Assembly: GCA_964645765.1 (NCBI GenBank)
Contig: CAZYBE010000006.1
Coordinates: 50,878-114,877 of the forward strand
DNA from: CAZGMN01 sp964645765
GTDB taxonomy: Bacteria > Acidobacteriota > Aminicenantia > Aminicenantales > Aminicenantaceae
DNA length: 64,000 bases
Direction of reading: 5' to 3'
Of the stretch, positions 1 to 8,019 are shown in pieces. Below the pieces are notes generated by a model. That model was not told where the DNA came from. It made no database searches and was given only the letters and a program-made list of their open reading frames with translations. Numbering within the stretch: the first letter of the stretch is position 1; each line of letters begins with the position of its first letter. The position numbers were made by a program, and so were the translations under genes.

Positions 1-582
1 GTCATGCTGGGCAGCGATGACAATGGACTCAGCCCTTATGGGCCTGTCCCCTTCATATTCGAGCGTAACCTGCGACTTTCCATCAGGCCTCAAATAGTTC
101 AAAATTTTTTCTCTGCGAACCCGGTTTAGCCTTCTCACCAATTTATGAGCAAGCATGATTGGCATCGGCATGAGCTCTTCTGTCTCTCGGCAAGCATAGC
201 CGAACATCACGCCCTGGTCTCCTGCTCCCTGTTCACGGTCCGCTGTCTCATCGACACCCAGGGCTATATCAGGAGACTGTTCATGGATGGAAGAGATCAC
301 ACAGCATGTCTGATAGTCAAAACCATAATCAGCTCTTATGTATCCGATATCCCTGACCGTTTCTCTGACGACTTTCTGAAATTCACAATAGCCTTGACTT
401 GTTATCTCTCCAGCAATAAAAACAAGGCCTGTGGTTGCCAAAGTCTCACAAGCCACGCGGCTTCTTGGGTCCTGGCGGATGAGATCATCCAGGATGGCGT
501 CCGAAATCTGGTCGCAAATCTTATCCGGATGGCCTTCTGATACTGATTCGGATGTGAATAAATATCTTTCTGCTTTGCTCAC
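1..582 (-). CDS. metK: S-adenosylmethionine synthetase, N-terminal part (cut by window edge)
   Basis: Methionine adenosyltransferase makes S-adenosylmethionine from ATP and methionine in the cytoplasm. The 194 visible codons carry the family hallmark GHPDKICDQISDAILD near residue 16, followed by the conserved GEITSQGY-like, GADDQG-like (GAGDQGVMFGYA) and LRPDGKSQVTLEY segments. I translated this from the reverse strand. The start is a GTG at 580-582, chosen because GAGGAGG lies 7 bases upstream and the protein begins MSKAERYLFTSESVSEGHPDK, as expected for the family. The C-terminal half lies beyond base 1. The next gene upstream is divergent, and the gap holds a large palindromic repeat. Identification is secure. 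Confidence 0.95.
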   Translation of the reverse strand, partial: MSKAERYLFTSESVSEGHPDKICDQISDAILDDLIRQDPRSRVACETLATTGLVFIAGEITSQGYCEFQKVVRETVRDIGYIRADYGFDYQTCCVISSIHEQSPDIALGVDETADREQGAGDQGVMFGYACRETEELMPMPIMLAHKLVRRLNRVRREKILNYLRPDGKSQVTLEYEGDRPIRAESIVIAAQHD

Positions 583-628
583 CTCTAACCTCCTCAAACC
601 TATAGGACCTTCAAGATGAATAGCAGAA

Positions 629-657
629 AAATTAGCACAAATGCCGTCGGTTTTCAA
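629..657 (-). promoter_or_regulatory. Putative sigma-70 promoter of metK
   Basis: On the minus strand TTGAAA (652-657) and TAATTT (629-634) are separated by 17 bases, about 45 bases before the metK GTG codon. No SAM-riboswitch-like structure fits in the short leader. Pattern match only. Confidence 0.45.
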
Positions 658-758
658 TTAATTTCTTATTCCATAAACATATTTTTTGATAATAATGAAT
701 TATCTAGGCTTTTTTGAAAAATACCTGGACAATAAAGTTTCTTATTTATCCCGGGCGA

Positions 759-976
759 AGGCTAAGTGGTTCGAAAACCGTTTGAATGGCTCCGGCTAAG
801 TAGCTCGAAAACACGCAGGCTTTGCCCCAGCGAGGCAAAGCCTGCTCGGTTTCAGGCTTCGCTCTCCTCGACCGGAGGTCGAGGAACCATGCCCGCTCAG
901 CCTTCAAACGGTTTTCGAGCTACTTAGCCTCTGCCAGATGGATCAAAAGCCTGCGTGTTTTCGAACCACTTAGCCT
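759..976. repeat. Compound palindromic repeat with nested and alternative hairpins
   Basis: This 218-bp block fills most of the gap between metK and the first M16 gene. A perfect 20-base inverted repeat forms the ends (AGGCTAAGTGGTTCGAAAAC, 759-778 with 957-976). Inside are a perfect 19-base pair (794-812 with 911-929), a 16-base pair (771-786 with 903-918), a 13-base pair (811-823 with 946-958) and two local hairpins (CAGGCTTTGCC around 816-843, CCTCGACC around 867-886). Several arms overlap, so alternative folds compete. Core words (CCATGCCCGCTCAG, CAAACGGTTTTC) recur at 26416, 30840, 55226, 60013 and 63776, so it belongs to a dispersed family. No coding content is credible here. Confidence 0.85.
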
Positions 977-1037
977 GAGCCCCAATTTGAATTTACATTC
1001 ATTTTTGTGTTATTTTTAAAACCGGCCCGAATAAGCA

Positions 1038-2378
1038 ATGAGTAGAAGCTTTGAATCAATAAAAAAGACTTCAATCCTCACCCTGTCCTTTTTTCTCCTC
1101 GGTATGAATTTCCATGCTTCATCTCAAGAAAAGAAGCTTTCTTTTCCTATCACCCAATTCGAATTAAAAAACGGGCTCCAGGTTATTCTTGTCGAAGATT
1201 ATTCCTTGCCTCTTGTCTCAATTGTCGTTGGCTATGATGTCGGTTCAATCAATGAGCCGCCAGGAAAGACCGGTCTGGCCTATCTGCTCCAGAATATGAT
1301 GTTCCAGGGCTCGGAGAATGTCGGCCGGATGCAGCACGTCAGGCTTATCGACAAGGTCGGAGGAATATTGAATGCAACCACAACTGAAGACAAGACAATT
1401 TTCTACCAGACTGTGCCATCCAACCAACTGGCAAGAGTTCTTTGGCTTGAAGCGGACAGGATGAATTCTCTTGATATCAATCCTCTTAATATTGAACAAG
1501 TCAGGGAGGCTCTCATTGAAGAGAACCGGCACCAGAGAGAAGCCAATTCTTATTTTGAGAGCCTCTTAGCCTTCGATAAACTTCTTTACCCTGACCCCGC
1601 CTTCAGCCACCCGATTATCGGCTACGAAGCCGATATAAGGAACCTCACAGTTGAGGACATTAAAAATTTCCACCAGACTTTTTACACGACCAATAATGCC
1701 GTGCTGGCTATAGCCGGAAATATTGATAAACGCAAAACAGAAATAGAAATCCGAAAATATTTTGAAACCATTCCAAGAGGAAAAGACATCTCTCCTCCAG
1801 AGTCAAAACCCTTAGAAAAAAAAGCAGTCATCAAGACATTCGAAGATTCAATGGTTTCATCACCAGGCTTTTATCTCGGCTACGCAATTGCATCTCCCTT
1901 GAGCGATGACTTTTACCCTCTGACAATTCTCGAATATATTCTTCTCCGGGGCAAAACATCTCGCCTTTATAAAAGACTGATAGAAAGAGAACGAATTGCC
2001 TTCAGCCTCAGCGGGGGTATAGAAAAAAGAAAGAACTTGGCTCGCTTCAAAATATTTGTCATTAACAACAATTGGATGATGGCCGAGGTATGTCAAAAAG
2101 CCTTATTCTCAGAATTCAATAAAATCAGAATTGACCCGATTTCTGAAGAGGAACTGCTAAAATCCAAGAATCTCTTCAAGATGGATTACCTCCGTCAATT
2201 CGAGACTTCCTTGAGCAAAGCTTTATCCGTCGCCGAGACTTTTCTCGAAAAGAAGAGAGTCGATGACCCGTCGGATGAGTTGGAAAAATATTTGTCTGTG
2301 AGTCCTTATATCATCATGAGAGCTGCCAAAAGATATTTTACCGAAGACAGCATCATACTCAATGTCAAAATAAAATAA
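1038..2378 (+). CDS. M16-family (insulinase-like) protein without zinc ligands
   Basis: An exported 446-residue M16-fold protein with an N-terminal hydrophobic signal segment ending near FHASSQEKK. The family alignment is clear (LKNGLQVILVEDYSLPLVSI, then VGSINEPPGKTGLAYLLQNM). The zinc motif HxxEH, which active relatives carry as GLAHxxEHMMFKG, reads YLLQN here: both histidines and the catalytic glutamate are replaced, each by a codon one base away (TAT, CAG, AAT). It should therefore lack peptidase activity, unless the active partner is elsewhere. It overlaps the next M16 gene by one base (TAATG), suggesting a translationally coupled heterodimer. There is no clear Shine-Dalgarno sequence before the ATG. 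Role unknown; an envelope binding or chaperone function is one inference. Confidence 0.85.
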   Translation: MSRSFESIKKTSILTLSFFLLGMNFHASSQEKKLSFPITQFELKNGLQVILVEDYSLPLVSIVVGYDVGSINEPPGKTGLAYLLQNMMFQGSENVGRMQHVRLIDKVGGILNATTTEDKTIFYQTVPSNQLARVLWLEADRMNSLDINPLNIEQVREALIEENRHQREANSYFESLLAFDKLLYPDPAFSHPIIGYEADIRNLTVEDIKNFHQTFYTTNNAVLAIAGNIDKRKTEIEIRKYFETIPRGKDISPPESKPLEKKAVIKTFEDSMVSSPGFYLGYAIASPLSDDFYPLTILEYILLRGKTSRLYKRLIERERIAFSLSGGIEKRKNLARFKIFVINNNWMMAEVCQKALFSEFNKIRIDPISEEELLKSKNLFKMDYLRQFETSLSKALSVAETFLEKKRVDDPSDELEKYLSVSPYIIMRAAKRYFTEDSIILNVKIK

Positions 2379-3841
2379 TGAAAAGAAAAAACTGGCCAAC
2401 GTTACTCCTTTTTCTCTTATTGAGTTTTTTTGCCTGGAATTCCCTGCTCCTTTCTCAAGAAAGATTCAGGAAAACACCTCCCTATCCTGAGCCCCTCGTA
2501 GAGCTGAAGCTTCCAGAAGTGGACTCCGCCTCCCTCTCCAACGGCTTGGTCCTGTCCGTTATCCATAGGGAGAATATCCCAATCATCAATCTCAGGATGA
2601 TCATCTTTGCCGGAGAGAGCTCTTCTCCAGAAAAGCTTCCTGGCGTAGCCACTCTCACAGCCAGGATGCTCAGCCTTGGAGCGTCAGAACTTTCTTCTTA
2701 TGAGATTGAGGAAAAAATTGAGTCCATGGGCGGAAATTTCTCGGCTTCTGTTTATGATGATTATTCCGTCTTTGATTTTACTTTTTTAGAAGAATATCTG
2801 GACGATGCGATTGAACTCCTGAGCCGGATGCTCCTCTACCCGGCATTCAAGAAGATAGAAATCGAGAATTTAAAAAGGTCTATGAAGTATGAGCTCCTGA
2901 GCAAGAAGAACGACCCTGAATTTCTTGCCAGGCGCCAAATCCACGGCTTGCTGTTCAAGGACCATCTCTATAAAAAAAGCATTTATAACGAGGATGTCAT
3001 AATAAACGTAAGCCAAAGGGACATTATTGCTTTTTATGAAAAGCACTACAGGCCAAATAATTCTCATATTATTTTAGCTGGAAACCTCAACCTGCCTGCT
3101 GCCTCACGAGTGGTCAGCCGCCATCTCAGCATCTGGCTAAAAAGGGAGGTGAACCATCCTTTTTTGCAGCCTCCTAATCCCAGTGACAGGAAAAGAATAT
3201 GCGTTGTCAACCTCCCTCGCGCCAAAGATGTCACAATCTATATAGGAAATGCTCTCTCCATGCTTGGGGCAAGCGGAGATATTTTTCCATTCATAATCCT
3301 GAATCAAGTCTTGGGTGGAACCACGACCAACCGCCTTATCATGAATCTCAGGGAGTCTAAAGGATACGCCTACTGGGCCTTCAGCGAGATCGAATTCTTT
3401 CGAAACTTCATTGTTTTCCTCATCAAAATAAAGGTCAGGCCTGAAGCGACCTACAAATCCATAGAAGAAGTTCTCAACGAGCTTAAAATTATCACTGATG
3501 GGGAAATTCCCAGCTTCGATATTGAACAGGCCAAATCCTGCTTGATCGGAAATTTTCCGCTGCAAATAGAGGCCTTTCATAGTGTTTCGACCAAGGTCTC
3601 TGAGTCCAGAATTTTCAATCTGGAGGAGGAGCTCTGGAGCAAATATTATGAAAACATCATGCTCGTCAACTCCCAGAAAGTTTTTGAAACAGCAAGGAGA
3701 TATGCGCTTTTGACTCCGGTTGTGGTCATAGTCGGAGACCAAAAAAATATTATTGACTATATTACTTCATTTGAAGAGATAGAATTCTATGATAGCCGAG
3801 GAATTCTGCAGCAAACCAACAAAAAAGGAGAAATCAAGTGA
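2378..3841 (+). CDS. M16-family protein, non-catalytic partner
   Basis: A 487-residue M16-fold protein with an N-terminal signal or anchor segment (KRKNWPTLLLFLLLSFFAW). At the zinc-motif position it reads PGVATLTARMLSLGASE, as in the non-catalytic subunits of heterodimeric M16 peptidases (mitochondrial processing peptidase alpha-type). The GGTTTNRLIMNLRESKGYAY stretch near residue 310 is the conserved C-terminal-half motif that shapes the substrate cavity. It starts on the last base of the preceding M16 gene's stop codon and overlaps the start of ftcD by four bases, so the three are probably one transcript. Usually one member of such a pair is active; here neither is. Confidence 0.87.
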   Translation: MKRKNWPTLLLFLLLSFFAWNSLLLSQERFRKTPPYPEPLVELKLPEVDSASLSNGLVLSVIHRENIPIINLRMIIFAGESSSPEKLPGVATLTARMLSLGASELSSYEIEEKIESMGGNFSASVYDDYSVFDFTFLEEYLDDAIELLSRMLLYPAFKKIEIENLKRSMKYELLSKKNDPEFLARRQIHGLLFKDHLYKKSIYNEDVIINVSQRDIIAFYEKHYRPNNSHIILAGNLNLPAASRVVSRHLSIWLKREVNHPFLQPPNPSDRKRICVVNLPRAKDVTIYIGNALSMLGASGDIFPFIILNQVLGGTTTNRLIMNLRESKGYAYWAFSEIEFFRNFIVFLIKIKVRPEATYKSIEEVLNELKIITDGEIPSFDIEQAKSCLIGNFPLQIEAFHSVSTKVSESRIFNLEEELWSKYYENIMLVNSQKVFETARRYALLTPVVVIVGDQKNIIDYITSFEEIEFYDSRGILQQTNKKGEIK

Positions 3842-5508
3842 AGATCGTTGAATGCGTCCCCAATTTCAGCGAAGGGCGAGACAGGGAAATCATAAATTCC
3901 ATCGCCAAAGAAATCGAGTCCACATCAGAAGTGAAGCTCCTCGATGTCGACCCTGGAGAGTCGACCAACAGGACTGTTGTCACTTTTATCGGCACACCCC
4001 AAGGGGTGAAGGAGGCAGCGTTCAAGGCGATCAAAAAAGCGGCTGAGCTGATCGATATGAGGAAGCACAAAGGAGCTCATGGTCGAATCGGAGCCACAGA
4101 TGTCTGCCCCTTTGTTCCTGTCTCAGGTGTAACCATGGAGGACTGTGTCAAGCTTGCCCATGAGCTGGGAGAAAAAGTCTCCAGAGAGCTGGGAATTCCT
4201 GTCTTCCTCTACGAAGAAGCTGCCCAGAAGCCAGAAAGAAAGAATCTTGCCAATATCCGCAAGGGGGAATATGAAGGCTTGCCGGAAAAATTGAAAGACC
4301 CTGAATGGGCTCCTGACTATGGTCAGCCGGTTTTTAACCCAAAGTCGGGTGCGACCGTGATTGGGGCCAGAGAATTCCTAATCGCCTATAACATCAACCT
4401 GAACACCAGGGACCAGAAGCTCGCCCATGAAATTGCCCTCAGCCTGAGGGAAATGGGACGGGCAAAAAAAGATAAAGACGGAAACATAATCAGAGACGCT
4501 GAAGGAAAAGCAATTATGGCCCCAGGCAAATTCAAGGAAGTGAAGGCCGTGGGATGGTATATCGAGGACTACGGAATCGCTCAAATTTCGATAAACTTCA
4601 TTAACTACAAGATAACGCCTCCCCATCTTGTCTTCGATGAGGCTGTAAGAGAAGCAGAAAAGCTTGGATTAAGGGTCACTGGAAGTGAGCTGGTCGGTTT
4701 GATTCCCAAGGAAGCCATGCTCATAGCTGGAAGGTATTACCTCGAGAAACAAGGAAAAAGTCCGGGAGTCCCTGAAGAAGAGCTGATAAAAGTCGCAGTC
4801 GCATCCCTGGGCTTGAACGATGTTGCTCCCTTCGACCCCCAGAAGAAAATTATAGAATACCAGTTCAAGGAAGATGAGAGCTCCTTGCTGCGGCTCAACT
4901 TGAGGGAATTCGCCAACGAACTATCTCTGGATTCTCCTACACCAGGAGGAGGAAGCACGGCCGCCCTTTTTGGAGCTCTATCCGCTTCTCTATCTTCCAT
5001 GGTCTCCAATCTTACTATCGGGAAAAAAGGCTACGAAAAAGTTGAGAAGGATATGAAGAAAAATGCGGTCAATGCCCAGCTTTTAAAGGACGAACTCCTG
5101 AGAGCGGTTGATGCCGATACAAAAGCTTTCAACAAAGTCATGACAGCCTACAAGCTGCCCAAGGCAACAGGAGAGCAAGAGAAAGAAAGGGCCCGCGCAG
5201 TGGAAGAAGCTTTGAAAGAGGCGACTTTGGTTCCCCTCTCTGTGCTCGAGAAAAGTGTTGAGGCCTTAAAGCTGGCGAAGGTGGCTGCTCTAAAAGGAAA
5301 TAAAAATTCATTGAGCGACGCTGGAGTGGCAGCCCTTGCAGCCCAGGCTGCAGCACAAGGCGCTTATTATAACATCAAGATAAACCTTCCGAATATCCAG
5401 GACAAGCCGTTCAAGGCAAGAATACAGAGGAAAGCTATTTCCCTATGCGAAAAATCCGCAAAGTCAGGCAATGAGCTGAAAAAAATTATGGAAAAAGAAT
5501 TGAAATAA
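3838..5508 (+). CDS. ftcD: Bifunctional glutamate formiminotransferase / formimidoyltetrahydrofolate cyclodeaminase
   Basis: This enzyme moves the formimino group of formiminoglutamate, from histidine breakdown, to tetrahydrofolate and then releases ammonia to give methenyl-tetrahydrofolate. Residues 1-320 form the transferase (MKIVECVPNFSEGRD start, RKHKGAHGRIGATDVCPFVP near 75-95). Residues 355-556 form the cyclodeaminase, with the signature LDSPTPGGGSTAALFGALSA. The fused order matches animal FTCD and several bacteria. The start is a GTG with AAAGGAG upstream, overlapping the previous stop by four bases (GTGA). No hutH or hutU is seen in this window, so the rest of the pathway must lie elsewhere. 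The link to peptide use fits the neighbouring peptidase-like genes. Confidence 0.95.
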   Translation: MKIVECVPNFSEGRDREIINSIAKEIESTSEVKLLDVDPGESTNRTVVTFIGTPQGVKEAAFKAIKKAAELIDMRKHKGAHGRIGATDVCPFVPVSGVTMEDCVKLAHELGEKVSRELGIPVFLYEEAAQKPERKNLANIRKGEYEGLPEKLKDPEWAPDYGQPVFNPKSGATVIGAREFLIAYNINLNTRDQKLAHEIALSLREMGRAKKDKDGNIIRDAEGKAIMAPGKFKEVKAVGWYIEDYGIAQISINFINYKITPPHLVFDEAVREAEKLGLRVTGSELVGLIPKEAMLIAGRYYLEKQGKSPGVPEEELIKVAVASLGLNDVAPFDPQKKIIEYQFKEDESSLLRLNLREFANELSLDSPTPGGGSTAALFGALSASLSSMVSNLTIGKKGYEKVEKDMKKNAVNAQLLKDELLRAVDADTKAFNKVMTAYKLPKATGEQEKERARAVEEALKEATLVPLSVLEKSVEALKLAKVAALKGNKNSLSDAGVAALAAQAAAQGAYYNIKINLPNIQDKPFKARIQRKAISLCEKSAKSGNELKKIMEKELK

Positions 5509-5509
5509 A

Positions 5510-6031
5510 TTGAAGAATTTATTGATCACTGGCCCTCCCCGCTGCGGAAAAACAACTTTGATCATGAGGCTGAGCCAGGACCCTTCTCTTTCTGATAAAA
5601 TCGGAGGCTTCATCACCGAGGAATTCATGGAAAAAGGACAAAGGGTGGGCTTCAAGATCATCGCTCTTCCTGGCAAAGAAGAGGGCCTTCTCGCTCGCAA
5701 GAGCTATCCTTCGCCCCATCGTGTGGGAAAATATGGAGTGAACATCCAAGACCTTGAAAAAATCGGATGTTCTTCCCTGGAGGCTGCATTGCATTCAGGA
5801 AAATTTATCGTGGTCGATGAAATCGGCAAGATGGAACTTTTCTCAGAAAAATTCAGGACTGTTCTTTATCAGGCGCTTGAGGCTCCTCAAAAAATGTTAG
5901 CCACGATTATGGAAACAAAGAACCAATTCGCTGACAGGATTAAGAAGAGAAAAGATGTAAGAGTTATTCTTCTCAACCGAGACAATTTCGACCGAGTCTA
6001 CCCTGAGGTTCGAGAATGGTTTAAAATGTGA
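5510..6031 (+). CDS. THEP1-type nucleoside-triphosphatase
   Basis: A 173-residue P-loop NTPase of the THEP1 family. It shows the Walker A motif GPPRCGKTT near residue 8, the family motif GGFITEEFMEKGQRVGFKI and the Walker B-like VVDEIGKMELFS near residue 98. Relatives hydrolyse NTPs with low specificity; their physiological role is not settled. The start is a TTG one base after the ftcD stop codon, so it is likely co-transcribed and possibly translationally coupled. Together with the following nicotinamidase-like and macro-domain genes it forms a small nucleotide/NAD-related set. Function in vivo is an inference. Confidence 0.88.
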   Translation: MKNLLITGPPRCGKTTLIMRLSQDPSLSDKIGGFITEEFMEKGQRVGFKIIALPGKEEGLLARKSYPSPHRVGKYGVNIQDLEKIGCSSLEAALHSGKFIVVDEIGKMELFSEKFRTVLYQALEAPQKMLATIMETKNQFADRIKKRKDVRVILLNRDNFDRVYPEVREWFKM

Positions 6032-6045
6032 TGAGAGGAGAAGAA

Positions 6046-6561
6046 ATGAAGGCTCTTCTTGTGATTGACATGCTAAAAGACTTTCTCAATAAGGATGGCG
6101 CTCTGTATTGTGGCGATGAATCAAGGAAAATCATTCCCTTTGTCAAAGAAAAGATTGAAGAGTTCCATAAAGAGAGTGACCTGGTTGTTTTCATCTGCGA
6201 TTCCCACGACCCCGATGACTTAGAATTCAAGATGTTTCCCAGGCATTGCGTTGCTGGCACAGAAGGAGCTGAGATCATCGACGAGCTTCCGGTTGGGAAA
6301 AAGGATGTTGTTGTCAAGAAGACCCGCTACAGCGCTTTCTACAAGACAAAGCTGGATAAAATTCTGAAGAAAAGGAAGGTCAGCGAAGTCTATATGGTCG
6401 GTGTCTGCACCTCAATCTGCGTCATGGACACTGTTGGAGACCTCCGAAACAGGGACTATCCAGTCTTTGTTTATAAAAACGGAGTGGCAGATTTCGACCG
6501 GAAAGCCCATCAATTCTCCCTAGAGAGGATGGAGAAAACCTACGGTGCGAAAATAATCTAG
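6046..6561 (+). CDS. Isochorismatase-family cysteine hydrolase, nicotinamidase-like
   Basis: A 171-residue hydrolase of the isochorismatase fold. The likely catalytic triad is visible: Asp in ALLVIDMLKDFL, Lys in VVVKKTRYSAF and Cys in GVCTSICVMDT. The metal-site pattern D-x-H-...-H in CDSHDPDDLEFKMFPRHC resembles nicotinamidases (PncA), which make nicotinate from nicotinamide for NAD salvage. I chose the ATG at 6046 because GAGGAG lies five bases upstream; an in-frame ATG at 6028 overlaps the NTPase stop but lacks such a site. A macro-domain gene follows, which would fit NAD/ADP-ribose turnover. The exact substrate is not proven. Confidence 0.85.
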   Translation: MKALLVIDMLKDFLNKDGALYCGDESRKIIPFVKEKIEEFHKESDLVVFICDSHDPDDLEFKMFPRHCVAGTEGAEIIDELPVGKKDVVVKKTRYSAFYKTKLDKILKKRKVSEVYMVGVCTSICVMDTVGDLRNRDYPVFVYKNGVADFDRKAHQFSLERMEKTYGAKII

Positions 6562-6570
6562 AAGGTCCTA

Positions 6571-6612
6571 TCCAGAATGGCCTTGCTCCCATTCAGGTTT
6601 TTAACGCCGTTC
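6571..6612. repeat. Remnant of the ~180-bp inverted-end element (one end only)
   Basis: The stretch from AATGGCCTTGCTCCCATTC to TTTTTAACGCCGTTC matches, in reverse orientation, the right-hand end of the elements at 15156-15334 and 46613-46792 (AATAGCCTCGCTCCAATC, then TTTTTAACGCCATTC). The remainder of the element is missing, so this is a decayed or truncated copy. Confidence 0.6.
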
Positions 6613-6654
6613 TTTTTTTTGTGGATTTAAAATTTTTCCTGAAAGGAGTTGGAC

Positions 6655-7185
6655 ATGAAAGAGCAAACAATAAGGGGAAAAAAAATCAAGCTTATCGAGG
6701 GCAACATTGCTCTTCTCGACGTTGAGGCAGTGGTCAATGCTGCCAACAAAAATTTAATCCTTGGAGGGGGCGTTGCCGGAGCCATAAAGAGATATGGCGG
6801 CCCTTCCATCCAGGAGGAGTGCAATAAAATCGGGCCGATCAAGACAGGCGAAGCGGTCATAACGGGCGCAGGCGACCTCAAGGCTAAGTACGTCATCCAC
6901 GCCGTTGGCCCTGTCGCCGGAGAAGGACAAGAAGAAGAAAAGTTACGCAGCGCAACTCTCGCGAGCCTTAAGATAGCCAAAGAAAGAACTATAAAAAACA
7001 TTGCTTTTCCTGCCATCAGCACCGGCATCTTTGGCTTCCCTATCGAGAAGTGCAGCGAGATCATGCTCAAGGCAGCAGCGGACTTTCTGGATAAAAATGA
7101 TTACCCCAAAGAAGTCATTTTTTGTCTTTTTGGAGAAGAAGCTTATTTTGTCTTCGAAAAGGCTCTGGAAAAATTGACCGGATAA
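6655..7185 (+). CDS. Macro-domain protein (ADP-ribose binding or hydrolysis)
   Basis: A single-domain macro protein of 176 residues. It shows the binding-loop motifs AVVNAANKNLILGGGVAGAI (about residues 23-42), GDLKAKYVIHAVGP and FPAISTGIFGFP. Family members bind ADP-ribose or its derivatives and many remove ADP-ribose from proteins or nucleic acids. The GGGVAGAI form lacks the aspartate of the MacroD group (GGGVDGAI), so it is closer to the Af1521/ALC1-like type and activity is uncertain. The ATG at 6655 follows AAGGAG with six bases between. It lies about 90 bases after the nicotinamidase-like gene, with a repeat remnant in between. Confidence 0.9.
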   Translation: MKEQTIRGKKIKLIEGNIALLDVEAVVNAANKNLILGGGVAGAIKRYGGPSIQEECNKIGPIKTGEAVITGAGDLKAKYVIHAVGPVAGEGQEEEKLRSATLASLKIAKERTIKNIAFPAISTGIFGFPIEKCSEIMLKAAADFLDKNDYPKEVIFCLFGEEAYFVFEKALEKLTG

Positions 7186-7194
7186 AATTTCCTT

Positions 7195-7761
7195 TTATCC
7201 CTCAGATATTCTTTTTTGAACAGCTTGCCAGATGTCTTCTAATCCTAATCTTTTTGCCCACAGAGAAATATAGTTATAATCTATCATTTCTTTTGAAATT
7301 TTTAGAATTCCTGTGATATCGCGGAGATGTTTTTCTGAACCGCCTTCTCTATAATATTCCATTTTTTTAATAATCACATCTTCGGGAGAAGCAAAATTGG
7401 CTTCCGCATCTTCCAGCGCTTTGATTCTTTTTATTCGGTTAAATTGACTCTTGTCAAAATCGTCCATTTTGCTGATGATGACATCTATTTTTAGTCCTGA
7501 AGCAGGGTGAATAATATTGAATGAATGTTTGAGGAGAATGGCTTTCTTTATCATATCTTCATCCAGATAAAAATCTTCCTTAGGAAAATATTTTATTAAC
7601 GCCTTGATATGTTCCTCCTTGATATCTGCTACAATATCAATGTCAATTGTTAGCCTTGGCTCGCCATAGGCGATACTGGCAATAGCGCCGGTAATCAGAT
7701 AGGGAAATTTTAAACTCTCAAAACAGCGGATGACCAGGCGGAGGAGCTCAGACTGTTCCAT
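7195..7761 (-). CDS. Nucleotidyltransferase-fold protein of a two-gene module
   Basis: A protein of 188 residues with a DNA-polymerase-beta-like nucleotidyltransferase signature: YLITGAIASIAYGEPRLTIDIDIV near residue 20, with the DxD metal pair in DIDIV, and a later LKIDVI acidic position. Similar small proteins are annotated as AbiEii/MenA-like or DUF6036-type nucleotidyltransferases; some act as toxins that modify tRNA. The ATG at 7761 has AAGGAG eight bases upstream; a longer reading from 7791 is less likely. Its start overlaps the end of the small protein at 7748-7963 by 14 bases, so the two are co-translated. A toxin role is inference only. Confidence 0.8.
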   Translation of the reverse strand: MEQSELLRLVIRCFESLKFPYLITGAIASIAYGEPRLTIDIDIVADIKEEHIKALIKYFPKEDFYLDEDMIKKAILLKHSFNIIHPASGLKIDVIISKMDDFDKSQFNRIKRIKALEDAEANFASPEDVIIKKMEYYREGGSEKHLRDITGILKISKEMIDYNYISLWAKRLGLEDIWQAVQKRISEG

Positions 7762-7963
7762 GAGACATTCTCCTTGCAGTTTCTCTTTCAATTTTTTTTT
7801 CTGACCAATCAGGATGCAAAGAGTGAAGGCTATTCGAGAGCAAAATTATTGTCGAGCGCCACAGGCCAAAGGCGATGCGCAGGCGCTCAAGAGGGGTCTT
7901 GTTTTTATAGATTACGACCATAACATCATCGACCGCTTCGACATGAAAAAACTTATTCTCCAT
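7748..7963 (-). CDS. Small conserved protein paired with the nucleotidyltransferase
   Basis: A 71-residue protein with the pattern TPLERLRIAFGLWRSTIILL, then LHPDWSEKKIERETARRMSHG at the C terminus. From memory this HPDW...ARRMSHG type of small protein commonly precedes nucleotidyltransferase genes; I cannot run a search. It ends inside the start of the nucleotidyltransferase gene, and the Shine-Dalgarno sequence of that gene lies within its last codons, a typical coupled pair. Candidate antitoxin or substrate-recognition partner. It begins at the ATG 7961-7963. Confidence 0.65.
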   Translation of the reverse strand: MENKFFHVEAVDDVMVVIYKNKTPLERLRIAFGLWRSTIILLSNSLHSLHPDWSEKKIERETARRMSHGTV

Positions 7964-8019
7964 TATTGCCTTTTTTTGCTTTATAGCATAGCAAGAAAAT
8001 CAGGTCAAATAAGACTCTC

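Noticed and set aside
145..540. Open frame of 131 codons on the + strand
   Set aside because: It is antisense to metK, whose family motifs on the minus strand are unmistakable.
6028..6045. Longer start for the nicotinamidase-like gene
   Set aside because: It has no Shine-Dalgarno sequence and adds six residues; the ATG at 6046 sits five bases after GAGGAG.
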